From: Labilibaculum sp032125735
Lineage (GTDB): Bacteria; Bacteroidota; Bacteroidia; Bacteroidales; Marinifilaceae
Direction of reading: 5' to 3'
Assembly (NCBI GenBank): GCA_032125735.1
Contig: JAQBBZ010000345.1
Location: 1 to 11,429 of the forward strand
Length of the DNA: 11,429 nt
Below the pieces are notes generated by a model that did no database searches, was not told the origin of the DNA, and saw nothing but the letters and a program-made list of their open reading frames with translations. This document shows, in pieces, positions 1 to 6,687 of the stretch. Every line of letters begins with the position of its first letter. Position 1 is the stretch's first letter. Made by a program: the position numbers and the translations under genes.

Positions 1-242
1 AAAAAGGGTTTTTTCTCTTTTTTAAGAGAATCTGTCCCTAAAGTATCCGAAGCAATTTTTAATAAGGTATCTTTTTCAGATAATTTAAAATTTAAAACAT
101 CAGAAAAACCCGCATCGCTCCATCCTGTAACAGGTTGATAATTACCATAATCATTAGTCGATTCAATAGTAGCAAAGCCAGTCAATGGAAATATGATTCC
201 AATGAAAATAATAAAAACCCGTTGTAGTAATTTCAATTGCAA
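1..242 (-). CDS. Probable LptD (OstA-like) LPS assembly protein, N-terminal fragment
   Basis: An open frame on the minus strand runs from a TTG start (234-236 or 240-242) off the window edge, giving about 78-80 residues. An in-frame TAA at 246-248 closes it upstream and there is no in-frame ATG, so a TTG start is forced if the gene begins here. The protein begins KLLQRVFIIFIGIIFPLTGFA, a signal peptide with a basic end, a hydrophobic core and a small-residue end. It then becomes polar, with a DTLGTDSLKKEKK stretch. Ser/Thr/Asp/Lys-rich linkers of this sort precede the OstA domain in Bacteroidota LptD proteins. Divergent placement next to an amidase-MlaD pair is also an arrangement I know for LptD in this phylum. 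LptD would form the outer-membrane barrel that inserts lipopolysaccharide. No barrel or OstA domain is visible here, so the identity rests on the signal peptide, linker and neighbours. Another secreted protein is possible. Confidence 0.5.
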   Translation of the reverse strand, partial: MQLKLLQRVFIIFIGIIFPLTGFATIESTNDYGNYQPVTGWSDAGFSDVLNFKLSEKDTLLKIASDTLGTDSLKKEKKPF

Positions 243-261
243 TTTTTATCTGTTATTTTTG
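231..261 (+). promoter_or_regulatory. Possible promoter for the amidase-mlaD operon
   Basis: TATTTTTG at 254-261 matches the Bacteroidota -7 consensus TAnnTTTG. TTTC at 231-234, 19 nt upstream, differs from the -33 TTTG by one base. Transcription would start near 267, leaving a 5' leader of about 135 nt before the amidase. The site overlaps the start of the divergent gene. AT-rich DNA gives such matches by chance, so confidence is low. Confidence 0.3.
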
Positions 262-331
262 TAAAATAATCGAATTAAAAAGAAGCCTAGTAAGTTGGAC
301 ATAATTTAACAGTCACACTTTCTTAGGACGC

Positions 332-339
332 CAAAAATA
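332..339 (-). promoter_or_regulatory. Possible -7 box for the LptD-like gene
   Basis: On the minus strand the eight bases read TATTTTTG, an exact match to the Bacteroidota -7 consensus TAnnTTTG, and are followed by GCG. It lies about 90 nt upstream of the TTG start. I see no TTTG at the expected -33 spacing, so this is tentative. Confidence 0.33.
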
Positions 340-401
340 CAAATAAAAGTGCTATATTCCCTAATCGAAACGAACTTCAAAAACATTTTTTAAGTTCTTT
401 T

Positions 402-1589
402 ATGAAGATTTTTCTAATGAACATTATTTTAAAAAACATATATCAGGGTCTAATTACAAGATCGTCAGCCGTTTTATTGCTATTGTGTGCCTTTGTTTTA
501 CAAGCACCTGATGCGATATCTCAAAGCAATCATACCAATATTAATACAGTCGTTATTGATGCTGGTCATGGTGGCAAAGACCCCGGCGCGGTAAGTAAAA
601 TTCTTCAAGAGAAGGATGTTGTTTTAAGCATAGCTCTTAAATTAGGAGCTTATATTGAAACAAACTTTCCCGATGTAAAAGTAATCTATACCCGGAAAAC
701 AGATGTTTTTATTGCTTTAGATAGAAGATCCGAAATTGCAAACCAAAACAAAGCCAACTTATTTATTTCGATTCATGCCAACGCTAATAATAATTCTGAA
801 ATTACAGGCACAGAGACCTACACTTTAGGACTACATAAAACCCAAGAGAATCTGGAGGTTGCAATGAAGGAAAATGCTGTAATGCTTTACGAAGATGATT
901 ACAGCGCAAAATACGAAGGTTTTGATCCTCAAAATCCCGCATCGTACATTATATTTAACTTACTACAAGGAGTTAATAGAGAAAGCAGTATTAATTTGGC
1001 AGAATTAACCGAATTTCAATTTAAAACAAGAGTTGGTCGTCACTCAAGAGGTGTTCGAGAAGCTGGATTCTGGGTTCTAAAACAAGTTAGTATGCCATCA
1101 ATATTGGTTGAGGTGGGTTTTGTCTCTAATCCTACCGAAGCTGAATACCTAAAAAAATCTGAGAATCAAGACTACTTGGCAAGCGGAATTTTCAGAGCTT
1201 TTCGTGATTACAAATCTAAAATTGAGCAATCAAGTGTTCTACTGAAAAGAAATGAAGACATAGTCAGTATTGATACGACAATAACAACGATAACACCAAT
1301 AGCAATTGAACAAATTAAAAGCTCTCCACTTGAGTTTTGTGTTCAAATTAAATCATCATCAAAACAAATACCATTAAACTCCAAAGCTTTCGTAAATCTT
1401 GAAAATATTAAAGAAAGAATTAGTGATGGTGTTTATAAGTACACAATCGGTTCTACCGACATGTATAGTGAAATTATTCTTCTTCAAGAGCAAATCAGAA
1501 AAAAAATTAAGGATTGTTTTGTTGTTGCGTTTTATAATGGAGAGCGAATTTCACTATTAAAAGCAAAAAACCTCGAAAAACAAAACTAA
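402..1589 (+). CDS. Periplasmic N-acetylmuramoyl-L-alanine amidase (Amidase_3) with C-terminal SPOR-like domain
   Basis: This is a zinc amidase that cuts the bond between N-acetylmuramic acid and the stem peptide in peptidoglycan. Residues 20-42 look like a signal peptide (hydrophobic core SAVLLLLCAFVL), so the enzyme is exported. The Amidase_3 domain spans about 48-268. Its zinc ligands are H56 (in AGHGG), E70 and H125 (ISIHAN), and the catalytic glutamate is E237 (LVEVGF). The block at about 155-210 between the last zinc ligand and the catalytic glutamate is an insertion, in the region where AmiB/AmiC-type enzymes carry a regulatory helix. A linker (270-308) leads to residues 310-385, which look like a SPOR-type domain (FCVQIKSSS, then YKYTIG, then FVVAFYNG); such domains bind glycan strands stripped of peptides at division sites. 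A second in-frame ATG at 417 would also leave an intact signal peptide. mlaD follows after 53 nt in the same direction, so the two are likely an operon. Confidence 0.93.
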   Translation: MKIFLMNIILKNIYQGLITRSSAVLLLLCAFVLQAPDAISQSNHTNINTVVIDAGHGGKDPGAVSKILQEKDVVLSIALKLGAYIETNFPDVKVIYTRKTDVFIALDRRSEIANQNKANLFISIHANANNNSEITGTETYTLGLHKTQENLEVAMKENAVMLYEDDYSAKYEGFDPQNPASYIIFNLLQGVNRESSINLAELTEFQFKTRVGRHSRGVREAGFWVLKQVSMPSILVEVGFVSNPTEAEYLKKSENQDYLASGIFRAFRDYKSKIEQSSVLLKRNEDIVSIDTTITTITPIAIEQIKSSPLEFCVQIKSSSKQIPLNSKAFVNLENIKERISDGVYKYTIGSTDMYSEIILLQEQIRKKIKDCFVVAFYNGERISLLKAKNLEKQN

Positions 1590-1642
1590 TTTCGCCATTA
1601 AATTATCCTACTCCTCTCAACCTGAAATTAAAATATAGAATT

Positions 1643-2872
1643 ATGAAATTTTCAAAAGACGCAAAAATAGGACTTGTTGTTGTTGGAGCCATTGTAATTT
1701 TAATTTGGGGTATAAACTTTCTCAAAGGGTTTAATGTATTCTCAAGCGAACAAATTTTCTATGCCAGATACGAAAGAGTTGATGGATTAAAAAAATCAAG
1801 TTCGGTAACATTAAAAGGATATAAGGTTGGACAAATTAAATCCATCAAATTTAGCGGTGCATCGGCTGATCATCTTTTGGTTGAATTTTCTATTTCTGAT
1901 CAATTCAAACTTCCCGCAAATTCTATTGCCCGTATTGAAAGTGCAGATATCATGGGCACAAAGGAAATCAAATTAATTCCTGGAACAGGAAAGACATTGC
2001 TTCAAACGGGTGATACCTTAAAAGGGAGTATTGAAGGTGATTTAAAAGAACAGGTTAGCATGCAAATGTTACCCCTAAAGAATAAGGCCGAAAAATTAAT
2101 GTCTGGTGTCGATTCCGTTCTAACAGTAATACAATATATTTTTAATAAGAAGACTCGCGACAATTTAACCAAAAGTTTCGGGAGTATTGAACATACCTTT
2201 AAGAAACTGGAAAATGCTTCCGGTACACTTGATACGATTATCACAGGACAGAAAAGTCACCTTGAAAATATCTTCTCAAATGTAGATTCAATTACTGAAA
2301 ACTTAAAAGACAACAATAAAAATATATCTACGATCCTGACCAATTTTTCAAGTATTAGTGATTCCTTATCGGCTGCAGATATTTCTCAAACAATAAATAA
2401 TGCTAAAACAACCCTAAAACAAACCAGCGAAATTCTTGAAAAAATAAACTCAGGAAAAGGTTCCATGGGCATGTTAATAAACAACGATACATTATATACT
2501 AATCTGGAAGCCGCTTCAAACGGTCTTACCAACCTACTCATTGATGTAAAAAACAATCCTAAAAAATATATGCACTTTTCTTTATTTGATACAGGAAAAA
2601 CTGTTTATATGAATTCAGAAAAATCTCAAAAGAAAAGGGATAAAGAAAATCAAGTCTACTATAAGGTACAAGTTATGTCTTCTTCCTCTCAAATAGCTTT
2701 GGATGATGCTGCATTTAAGGGACACAGAAAAATCGAAGAAATTTATTTTAATGGAAGATATAAATATACAATTGGGGATACTCAAAACTATAAGGATATT
2801 ATTCAGCAACTTAAAAAAATACGTGATGATTTTCCGGATGCCTTTATTATTAAGATAAGCCCCGAGAATTAA
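1643..2872 (+). CDS. MlaD/Mce-family lipid transport protein with C-terminal SPOR-like domain
   Basis: The protein is a membrane-anchored Mce protein, the periplasmic substrate-binding part of a phospholipid transport system of the Mla type. Residues 9-28 form the single N-terminal membrane anchor. The Mce domain covers about 37-115, with the usual RVDGLKKSSSVTLKGYKVG start and an IMGTKEIKL end. Residues 130-300 are helical, probably the elongated coiled section of the hexamer. A block at about 270-315 (GSMGMLINNDTLYTNL, then KKYMHFSLF) is typical of Bacteroidota Mce proteins. Residues 338-405 are unusual: VQVMSSSSQI, then GRYKYTIGDT, then DAFIIKI align by eye with the SPOR-like end of the amidase just upstream. 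The partner ATPase and permease (MlaF/MlaE type) are not in the window. No terminator is obvious after the stop. Confidence 0.9.
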   Translation: MKFSKDAKIGLVVVGAIVILIWGINFLKGFNVFSSEQIFYARYERVDGLKKSSSVTLKGYKVGQIKSIKFSGASADHLLVEFSISDQFKLPANSIARIESADIMGTKEIKLIPGTGKTLLQTGDTLKGSIEGDLKEQVSMQMLPLKNKAEKLMSGVDSVLTVIQYIFNKKTRDNLTKSFGSIEHTFKKLENASGTLDTIITGQKSHLENIFSNVDSITENLKDNNKNISTILTNFSSISDSLSAADISQTINNAKTTLKQTSEILEKINSGKGSMGMLINNDTLYTNLEAASNGLTNLLIDVKNNPKKYMHFSLFDTGKTVYMNSEKSQKKRDKENQVYYKVQVMSSSSQIALDDAAFKGHRKIEEIYFNGRYKYTIGDTQNYKDIIQQLKKIRDDFPDAFIIKISPEN

Positions 2873-3260
2873 TTTTTATTTAACGTCTGTGATTATAGTA
2901 AATCAAAATCGCTTAAGGAACTGAACCACTACCATGTAAGAAAAGAATAGTAATCTACTTAACCAATCTTCTTTTATGTTTAATCTAGACTGATTACAAA
3001 TTACTAATTAAGACCTGAAAGTATAGTATTCAGAAATGACTATCAACCAGAAACTTAAACAATAATAAATCATAAAGTGTTGATTTTTAAGAAGTTAAAA
3101 CATTTCATTTATTTTACGTTTCTGTACCCCTTGGTTTATATAGAGTAATAAATGTTTTTAGAAAGTCAATAGCTAAATAATTTTTTTTTCATTTTTTTTT
3201 TACCAATCTTGCAAGAGCAAAATTTGACACACCCTATTTTTTTAAAACACTGACACAGAC
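2873..3260. other. AT-rich intergenic gap before dnaA
   Basis: The 388 nt contain no plausible gene on either strand. Near the dnaA end there are two long T runs, T9 at 3181-3189 and T10 at 3192-3201, that could act as curved or UP-type DNA. The phrase ACCAATCTT occurs at about 2960 and again at about 3202. AAAATTTG at 3219-3226 differs by one base from the Bacteroidota -7 box and would put transcription about 30 nt before dnaA. I found no TTATCCACA DnaA box or close relative, so there is no visible sign of a replication origin. Confidence 0.5.
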
Positions 3261-4691
3261 ATGAATAATCATCACCTCCAGGTTTGGAATAATTGCTTGG
3301 CTGTAATTAAGGACAACGTACCCCCAATAAGTTACAAAACATGGTTCGAACCTATCGTACCATTAAATCTGGAAAACGAAATTCTGACATTGCAAGTACC
3401 AAGCCATTTTTTCTACGAATATTTGGAGGAGCAGTACATTGATATCCTAAGAAAAACACTGAGAAAAGAAATTGGAAACAGTGCCAAACTAGAGTACAAT
3501 GTTGTGATGGAGAATAATCACATTGCAAATGCTAAACCATTTTCTGTTGTTGTTCCAGGTAATAATGGTACAAATACAAAAAATCGTCCGGTAAGCATGC
3601 ATGCTGATAAGGAAGAATTTACTATTCGTAACCCTTTTGTTATTCCTGGAATAAAAAAACTTCACATTGATTCTCAATTAAATCCTGATTATTCTTTTGC
3701 AAATTTTATTGAAGGAGATTGTAACAGATTGGCAAGATCAGCGGGTGTGGCTGTATCTGAGAATCCTGGAGGAACAGCTTTTAATCCATTAGTACTGTAT
3801 GGTGATTCCGGATTAGGGAAAACACACCTTGCTCAGGCTATCGGTATTAAAACAAAAGAATTATATCAAGATAAAACGGTATTGTACGTAAGTGCAAACA
3901 AATTCCAAACACAATTTACTGAAGCAATCAGAAATAATAATAAGAATGACTTTCTTCATTTTTATCAAATGATTGATGTCTTAATTATTGATGATATTCA
4001 GGAATTGGCTGGTAAAGAAAAAACACAAAATACGTTTTTCCATATATTCAATCACCTTCACCAATCGGGGAAACAATTAATTCTTACTTCTGATAAAGCT
4101 CCTGTTGAGTTAAAAGGAATGGAGAATCGTTTGCTTTCCAGATTTAAATGGGGACTTTCTGCAGATCTTCAGAATCCTGATTATGAAACCAGAGTTCGAA
4201 TTTTGCATCAGAAAGCATATAAAGATGGCATTGTTATAGCGAATGAAGTTATTGAATACATCGCTAGTCATGTTGTCAATAATGTTAGAGAACTGGAAGG
4301 AGCATTAATTTCATTATTAGCTCAATCTACCTTAAACAAAAAAGAGCTTAATCTTGACCTAGCTGTTTCGATTATCGACAGGCTGGTAAAAAATACTAAG
4401 CGTGAGCTTTCTATTGATTACATTCAAAAAGTAGTGTGTGATCATTTTTCGTTGCCAATTGATGTATTGCAGGTTAAAACAAGAAAAAGAGAAATTGTAC
4501 AGGCCAGACAAATTGCTATGTATTTCTCGAAAACACTAACAAAAGCTTCTTTAGCTTCCATTGGTTCACAAATTGGAAAAAAAGATCACGCGACAGTGTT
4601 ACATGCATGCAAAACTGTAAATAATTTGATTGATACCGACAGAGGTTTCAAAACTCAAATTGACGAAATTGACAAGAAGTTAAAAATGTAA
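3261..4691 (+). CDS. dnaA: Chromosomal replication initiator protein DnaA
   Basis: DnaA is the ATP-dependent initiator that binds DnaA boxes at oriC, melts the origin and loads the replicative helicase. All four domains are present in 476 residues, a normal length. Domain I (1-80) begins VWNNCLAVIKDNV with the conserved TWF at 27-29. A polar linker follows at 83-120. The AAA+ core has the Walker A loop GDSGLGKTHL (181-190), Walker B LIIDDIQ (241-247), sensor 1 ILTSDKAP (274-281), the arginine-finger box NRLLSRF (289-295) and sensor 2 NVRELEGAL (341-349). Domain IV (about 375-476) carries the DNA-binding DnaA signature, with KKDHATVLHACKTV at 440-453. The ATG at 3261 starts domain I at the usual point. 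The gene is flanked by a long AT-rich gap and a terminator, so it is probably transcribed alone. dnaN is not adjacent, as is common in Bacteroidota. Confidence 0.98.
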   Translation: MNNHHLQVWNNCLAVIKDNVPPISYKTWFEPIVPLNLENEILTLQVPSHFFYEYLEEQYIDILRKTLRKEIGNSAKLEYNVVMENNHIANAKPFSVVVPGNNGTNTKNRPVSMHADKEEFTIRNPFVIPGIKKLHIDSQLNPDYSFANFIEGDCNRLARSAGVAVSENPGGTAFNPLVLYGDSGLGKTHLAQAIGIKTKELYQDKTVLYVSANKFQTQFTEAIRNNNKNDFLHFYQMIDVLIIDDIQELAGKEKTQNTFFHIFNHLHQSGKQLILTSDKAPVELKGMENRLLSRFKWGLSADLQNPDYETRVRILHQKAYKDGIVIANEVIEYIASHVVNNVRELEGALISLLAQSTLNKKELNLDLAVSIIDRLVKNTKRELSIDYIQKVVCDHFSLPIDVLQVKTRKREIVQARQIAMYFSKTLTKASLASIGSQIGKKDHATVLHACKTVNNLIDTDRGFKTQIDEIDKKLKM

Positions 4692-4721
4692 TTTTATTAC
4701 TAACTATTATATTACGACCCT

Positions 4722-4750
4722 AAAAGCAGATTCCAATTGAATCTGCTTTT
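4722..4750 (+). terminator. Intrinsic terminator after dnaA
   Basis: A perfect 12-bp stem AAAAGCAGATTC / GAATCTGCTTTT (4722-4733 and 4739-4750) has a 5-nt loop and ends in T4. It starts 30 nt after the dnaA stop. The A-rich left side means it could also act on the other strand. Confidence 0.88.
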
Positions 4751-4800
4751 CTAATTTTAGGTAACGCATTTTTTCATTATTTTGCGCCAAAATTACGATT

Positions 4801-5661
4801 ATGCTGAATTTACTATTTGCAATTCTTACTTCCACAGGAATATTTATCACCTTTAAATATCTTGAGAAATTCAAGATTAATATTCTTCTTGCAATCATTG
4901 TCAATTACCTAACTGCCTCTCTATGTGGGCTCTTCCTTTCTGATACGACTTTTAATTTCAATCAAATTCTTAAACAAGACTGGTTCAATATTTCCATACT
5001 TATAGGCATCCTTTTTATCATCGTCTTTTTTATTATTGGCAGATCGACACAAAAAGCAGGTATATCGGCAACTATTTTAGCAAGTAAAATGTCTTTCGTT
5101 CTCCCCTTGCTATTTTCCATCATGTACTATCAGGAAGAGATCACGGCAAAGAAGATTTTAGGAATCGTGATCGCAATTAGTGCTGTTTTGTTAAGTATCT
5201 ATAAAAAACAAAGCGATAAAATGAACCGTCAATTTATTTGGTTGCCAATCCTTCTTTTTTTTGGAGCTGGCTGTGTTGATTCATTGGTTAAATTTGCACA
5301 ACAAGAATACTTAAGCTCAGGAGGAACAGAACAGTTCTCCACCCTGCTTTTTGCAATTGCTAGCCTTGCCGGATTGATCACCTTACTTGTTCGCAAAGAA
5401 AAATTCAGAGACCTGTTTCAGGTAAAAGTAATAATTGGTGGAGGTATTTTAGGATTCGCTAATTTTGGCTCGCTTTATTTTCTGATTGCCGCCCTAAATG
5501 ATTCAGGATATGACAGTTCTGTTGTATTCAGTATTGTTAATATTGGCATTGTAGCTTGTTCAATATTTATTGGGTTGAGCATTTTCAGAGAAAAACTGAA
5601 CAAACTAAATGTATTGGGAGTACTGCTGGCATTTATTGCTATTTTTATCCTAACAAATTAA
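4801..5661 (+). CDS. EamA/DMT-superfamily membrane transporter
   Basis: The 286-residue protein is almost entirely hydrophobic, with about ten membrane segments near 1-20, 28-46, 62-80, 88-108, 117-134, 146-165, 178-196, 208-231, 240-261 and 269-285. This fits the drug/metabolite transporter fold of two repeated five-helix EamA units. The repeat signature is seen twice: YYQEEITAKKILGIVIAISAVLL (108-130) and FREKLNKLNVLGVLLAFIAIFIL (262-284), each the short charged loop followed by a last helix. The family exports or exchanges small metabolites across the inner membrane, but the substrate cannot be told from sequence. The ATG lies 50 nt after the dnaA terminator. A near-match to the Bacteroidota -7 box (ATTATTTTG, ending at 4784) sits just upstream. 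A YigZ-family gene follows after 24 nt, so the two probably share a transcript. Confidence 0.85.
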   Translation: MLNLLFAILTSTGIFITFKYLEKFKINILLAIIVNYLTASLCGLFLSDTTFNFNQILKQDWFNISILIGILFIIVFFIIGRSTQKAGISATILASKMSFVLPLLFSIMYYQEEITAKKILGIVIAISAVLLSIYKKQSDKMNRQFIWLPILLFFGAGCVDSLVKFAQQEYLSSGGTEQFSTLLFAIASLAGLITLLVRKEKFRDLFQVKVIIGGGILGFANFGSLYFLIAALNDSGYDSSVVFSIVNIGIVACSIFIGLSIFREKLNKLNVLGVLLAFIAIFILTN

Positions 5662-5685
5662 TTCAACGAGTATTTTGAGTAAAGA

Positions 5686-6297
5686 ATGAATAGCGATACC
5701 TATAAAACTATCAAGCTTGCATCGGAAGGCCTGTACAAGGAGAAAGGAAGTAAATTTATTGCTTTTGCCTATCCTGTTGCCTGCGAAGAAGAAATAAAAG
5801 AACATATTGCCTATATAAAAAAAGAATACTACGATGCCCGTCATCATTGCTATGCTTATATGCTCGGCGCGGATAAATTAGAGTTCCGGGCCAATGATGA
5901 TGGAGAACCTTCATCGACAGCAGGAAAGCCAATTCTGGGCCAAATTTTATCGAATGATATTACCAATATATTGATAGTCGTTATTCGTTACTTTGGCGGG
6001 ACTAAATTGGGTGTAAGTGGTTTAATACATGCCTATAAAACTGCTGCTGCCGATGCTATTACAAATGCAGAAATTATAGAAAAAACGGTTAATGATATTT
6101 ACGATATTAATTTCGATTATCTTGCCATGAATGATGTAATGAAAATCATTAAAGATGATCAGCCAGAGCAATTAGACCAAGATTTTAACCTGAGGTGCAA
6201 AATTACTTTAAGCATCCGTCAAAGTGAAGTCGATAAAATCCTCGAGAAATTTTCAAAAATTGAAGGGGTAAAACCAAAATACTTACATACCATTTAG
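5686..6297 (+). CDS. yigZ: YigZ/IMPACT-family protein (UPF0029)
   Basis: The 203 residues match the bacterial YigZ family, related to eukaryotic IMPACT. The N-terminal UPF0029 domain (about 8-130) holds the family marks HHCYAYMLG (53-61), NDDGEPSSTAGKPIL (70-84) and IVVIRYFGGTKLGVSGLIHAY (97-117). The second half (about 135-200) fits the small DUF1949 ferredoxin-like domain. The eukaryotic relative affects translation through Gcn1/Gcn2. The role of the bacterial proteins is not settled, so no biochemical function is claimed. The protein has no signal peptide or membrane segment and should be cytoplasmic. It begins 24 nt after the EamA transporter stop, and this pairing looks like an operon. 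No clear hairpin terminator follows; the 87 nt before the pyr promoter are plain AT-rich DNA. Confidence 0.93.
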   Translation: MNSDTYKTIKLASEGLYKEKGSKFIAFAYPVACEEEIKEHIAYIKKEYYDARHHCYAYMLGADKLEFRANDDGEPSSTAGKPILGQILSNDITNILIVVIRYFGGTKLGVSGLIHAYKTAAADAITNAEIIEKTVNDIYDINFDYLAMNDVMKIIKDDQPEQLDQDFNLRCKITLSIRQSEVDKILEKFSKIEGVKPKYLHTI

Positions 6298-6384
6298 CTT
6301 CTTCGATATCAACACCATACGCAATAATATATATCAACTTCTTTTCCCATTTTAAAAAATTGTTAATAATTAATCAATTTATGA

Positions 6385-6417
6385 TTTGATTTTTAGCATA
6401 ATTTATACCTATATTTG
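6385..6417 (+). promoter_or_regulatory. Promoter of the pyrBI operon
   Basis: TATATTTG at 6410-6417 is an exact Bacteroidota -7 box (TAnnTTTG). TTTG at 6385-6388 lies 21 nt upstream, where the -33 element belongs. This is the best promoter in the window. Transcription should start at about 6422-6425, which makes the leader ORF at 6427 almost leaderless and gives about 260 nt of transcript before pyrB. Confidence 0.72.
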
Positions 6418-6426
6418 TAATCTAGA

Positions 6427-6684
6427 ATGGAGAAACAACTAATTCAATCTAGAACCACGAATATTACTAAAAGAAGTAAAAGCCTTTACCTCTTCTTACC
6501 CATTTTCCATTATTTATTTAGATGTAAACACGATTTAAGGATTAATTCCTTTTTCCAATATTTGGAAAATCGTTTTCAACGATATATTTCAAAAATTCCA
6601 ACATTACTATCATTTTTAGTAATTGTTGGATTTTTTTTGTGCCAAAAAAAAAGCAATCATATTATAAACACACTTAATTTTTAA
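6427..6684 (+). CDS. Candidate pyrBI leader peptide (PyrL-like, attenuation)
   Basis: An 85-codon frame starts 10 nt after the -7 box and stops 3 nt before the pyrB ATG. It has only one methionine, so the start is fixed unless a non-ATG codon is used. The peptide is basic and hydrophobic with no recognisable domain. Residues 18-31 (KSLYLFLPIFHYLF) come from a pyrimidine-rich stretch. Residues 57-68 are encoded by the terminator stem-loop and 69-71 (FFL) by its U tract. From memory, the E. coli PyrL leader peptide has the same plan, with a Phe/Leu/Pro run from a U-rich pause site and further Phe codons in the terminator U tract. I infer that translation of this frame, not its product, is what matters: a ribosome close behind RNA polymerase would block the terminator. 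It could be a chance frame, but position, length and the placement of the U-rich runs argue against that. Confidence 0.6.
   Translation: MEKQLIQSRTTNITKRSKSLYLFLPIFHYLFRCKHDLRINSFFQYLENRFQRYISKIPTLLSFLVIVGFFLCQKKSNHIINTLNF
6483..6520 (+). promoter_or_regulatory. Pyrimidine-rich tract, candidate UTP-sensitive pause region
   Basis: Of these 38 bases, 31 are C or T and 20 are T. In the enterobacterial pyrBI leader a U-rich stretch slows RNA polymerase when UTP is low, which lets the leading ribosome catch up. This tract sits at the matching place, about 60 nt after the expected transcription start and about 80 nt before the terminator. The role is inferred. Confidence 0.45.
6551..6583 (+). promoter_or_regulatory. 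Two back-to-back hairpins in the pyrBI leader
   Basis: The first hairpin is TTTTCCAA / TTGGAAAA with a 3-nt loop (6551-6558 and 6562-6569). The second is ATCGTT / AACGAT with a 3-nt loop (6569-6574 and 6578-6583). They lie between the pyrimidine-rich tract and the terminator and could serve as transcription pause hairpins. The TTGGA of the first could also pair with TCCAA of the terminator 5' arm. Confidence 0.45.
6597..6638 (+). terminator. Intrinsic terminator (attenuator) inside the pyrBI leader
   Basis: The arms TCCAACATTACTA (6597-6609) and TAGTAATTGTTGGA (6617-6630) pair over 13 bp with one bulged A and a 7-nt loop, and eight T residues follow directly (6631-6638). This is a complete intrinsic terminator placed about 50 nt before pyrB and downstream of the operon promoter, so it can only act as an attenuator. 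It lies wholly inside the leader ORF, so a translating ribosome would prevent its folding. Confidence 0.8.
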
Positions 6685-6687
6685 TCA

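Noticed and set aside
480..495. Lipoprotein signal in the amidase (LLLLC)
   Set aside because: The residues before the cysteine are not a lipobox (no small residue at -1), and the hydrophobic core continues beyond it as in an ordinary signal peptide.
2873..3260. Possible oriC next to dnaA
   Set aside because: The gap is AT-rich, but I found no TTATCCACA-type DnaA boxes on either strand and no dnaN or parAB neighbours.
6422..6640. PyrR-binding or other protein-dependent attenuator in the pyr leader
   Set aside because: No conserved PyrR-binding loop is visible, and the ORF spanning the terminator fits ribosome-coupled attenuation better.
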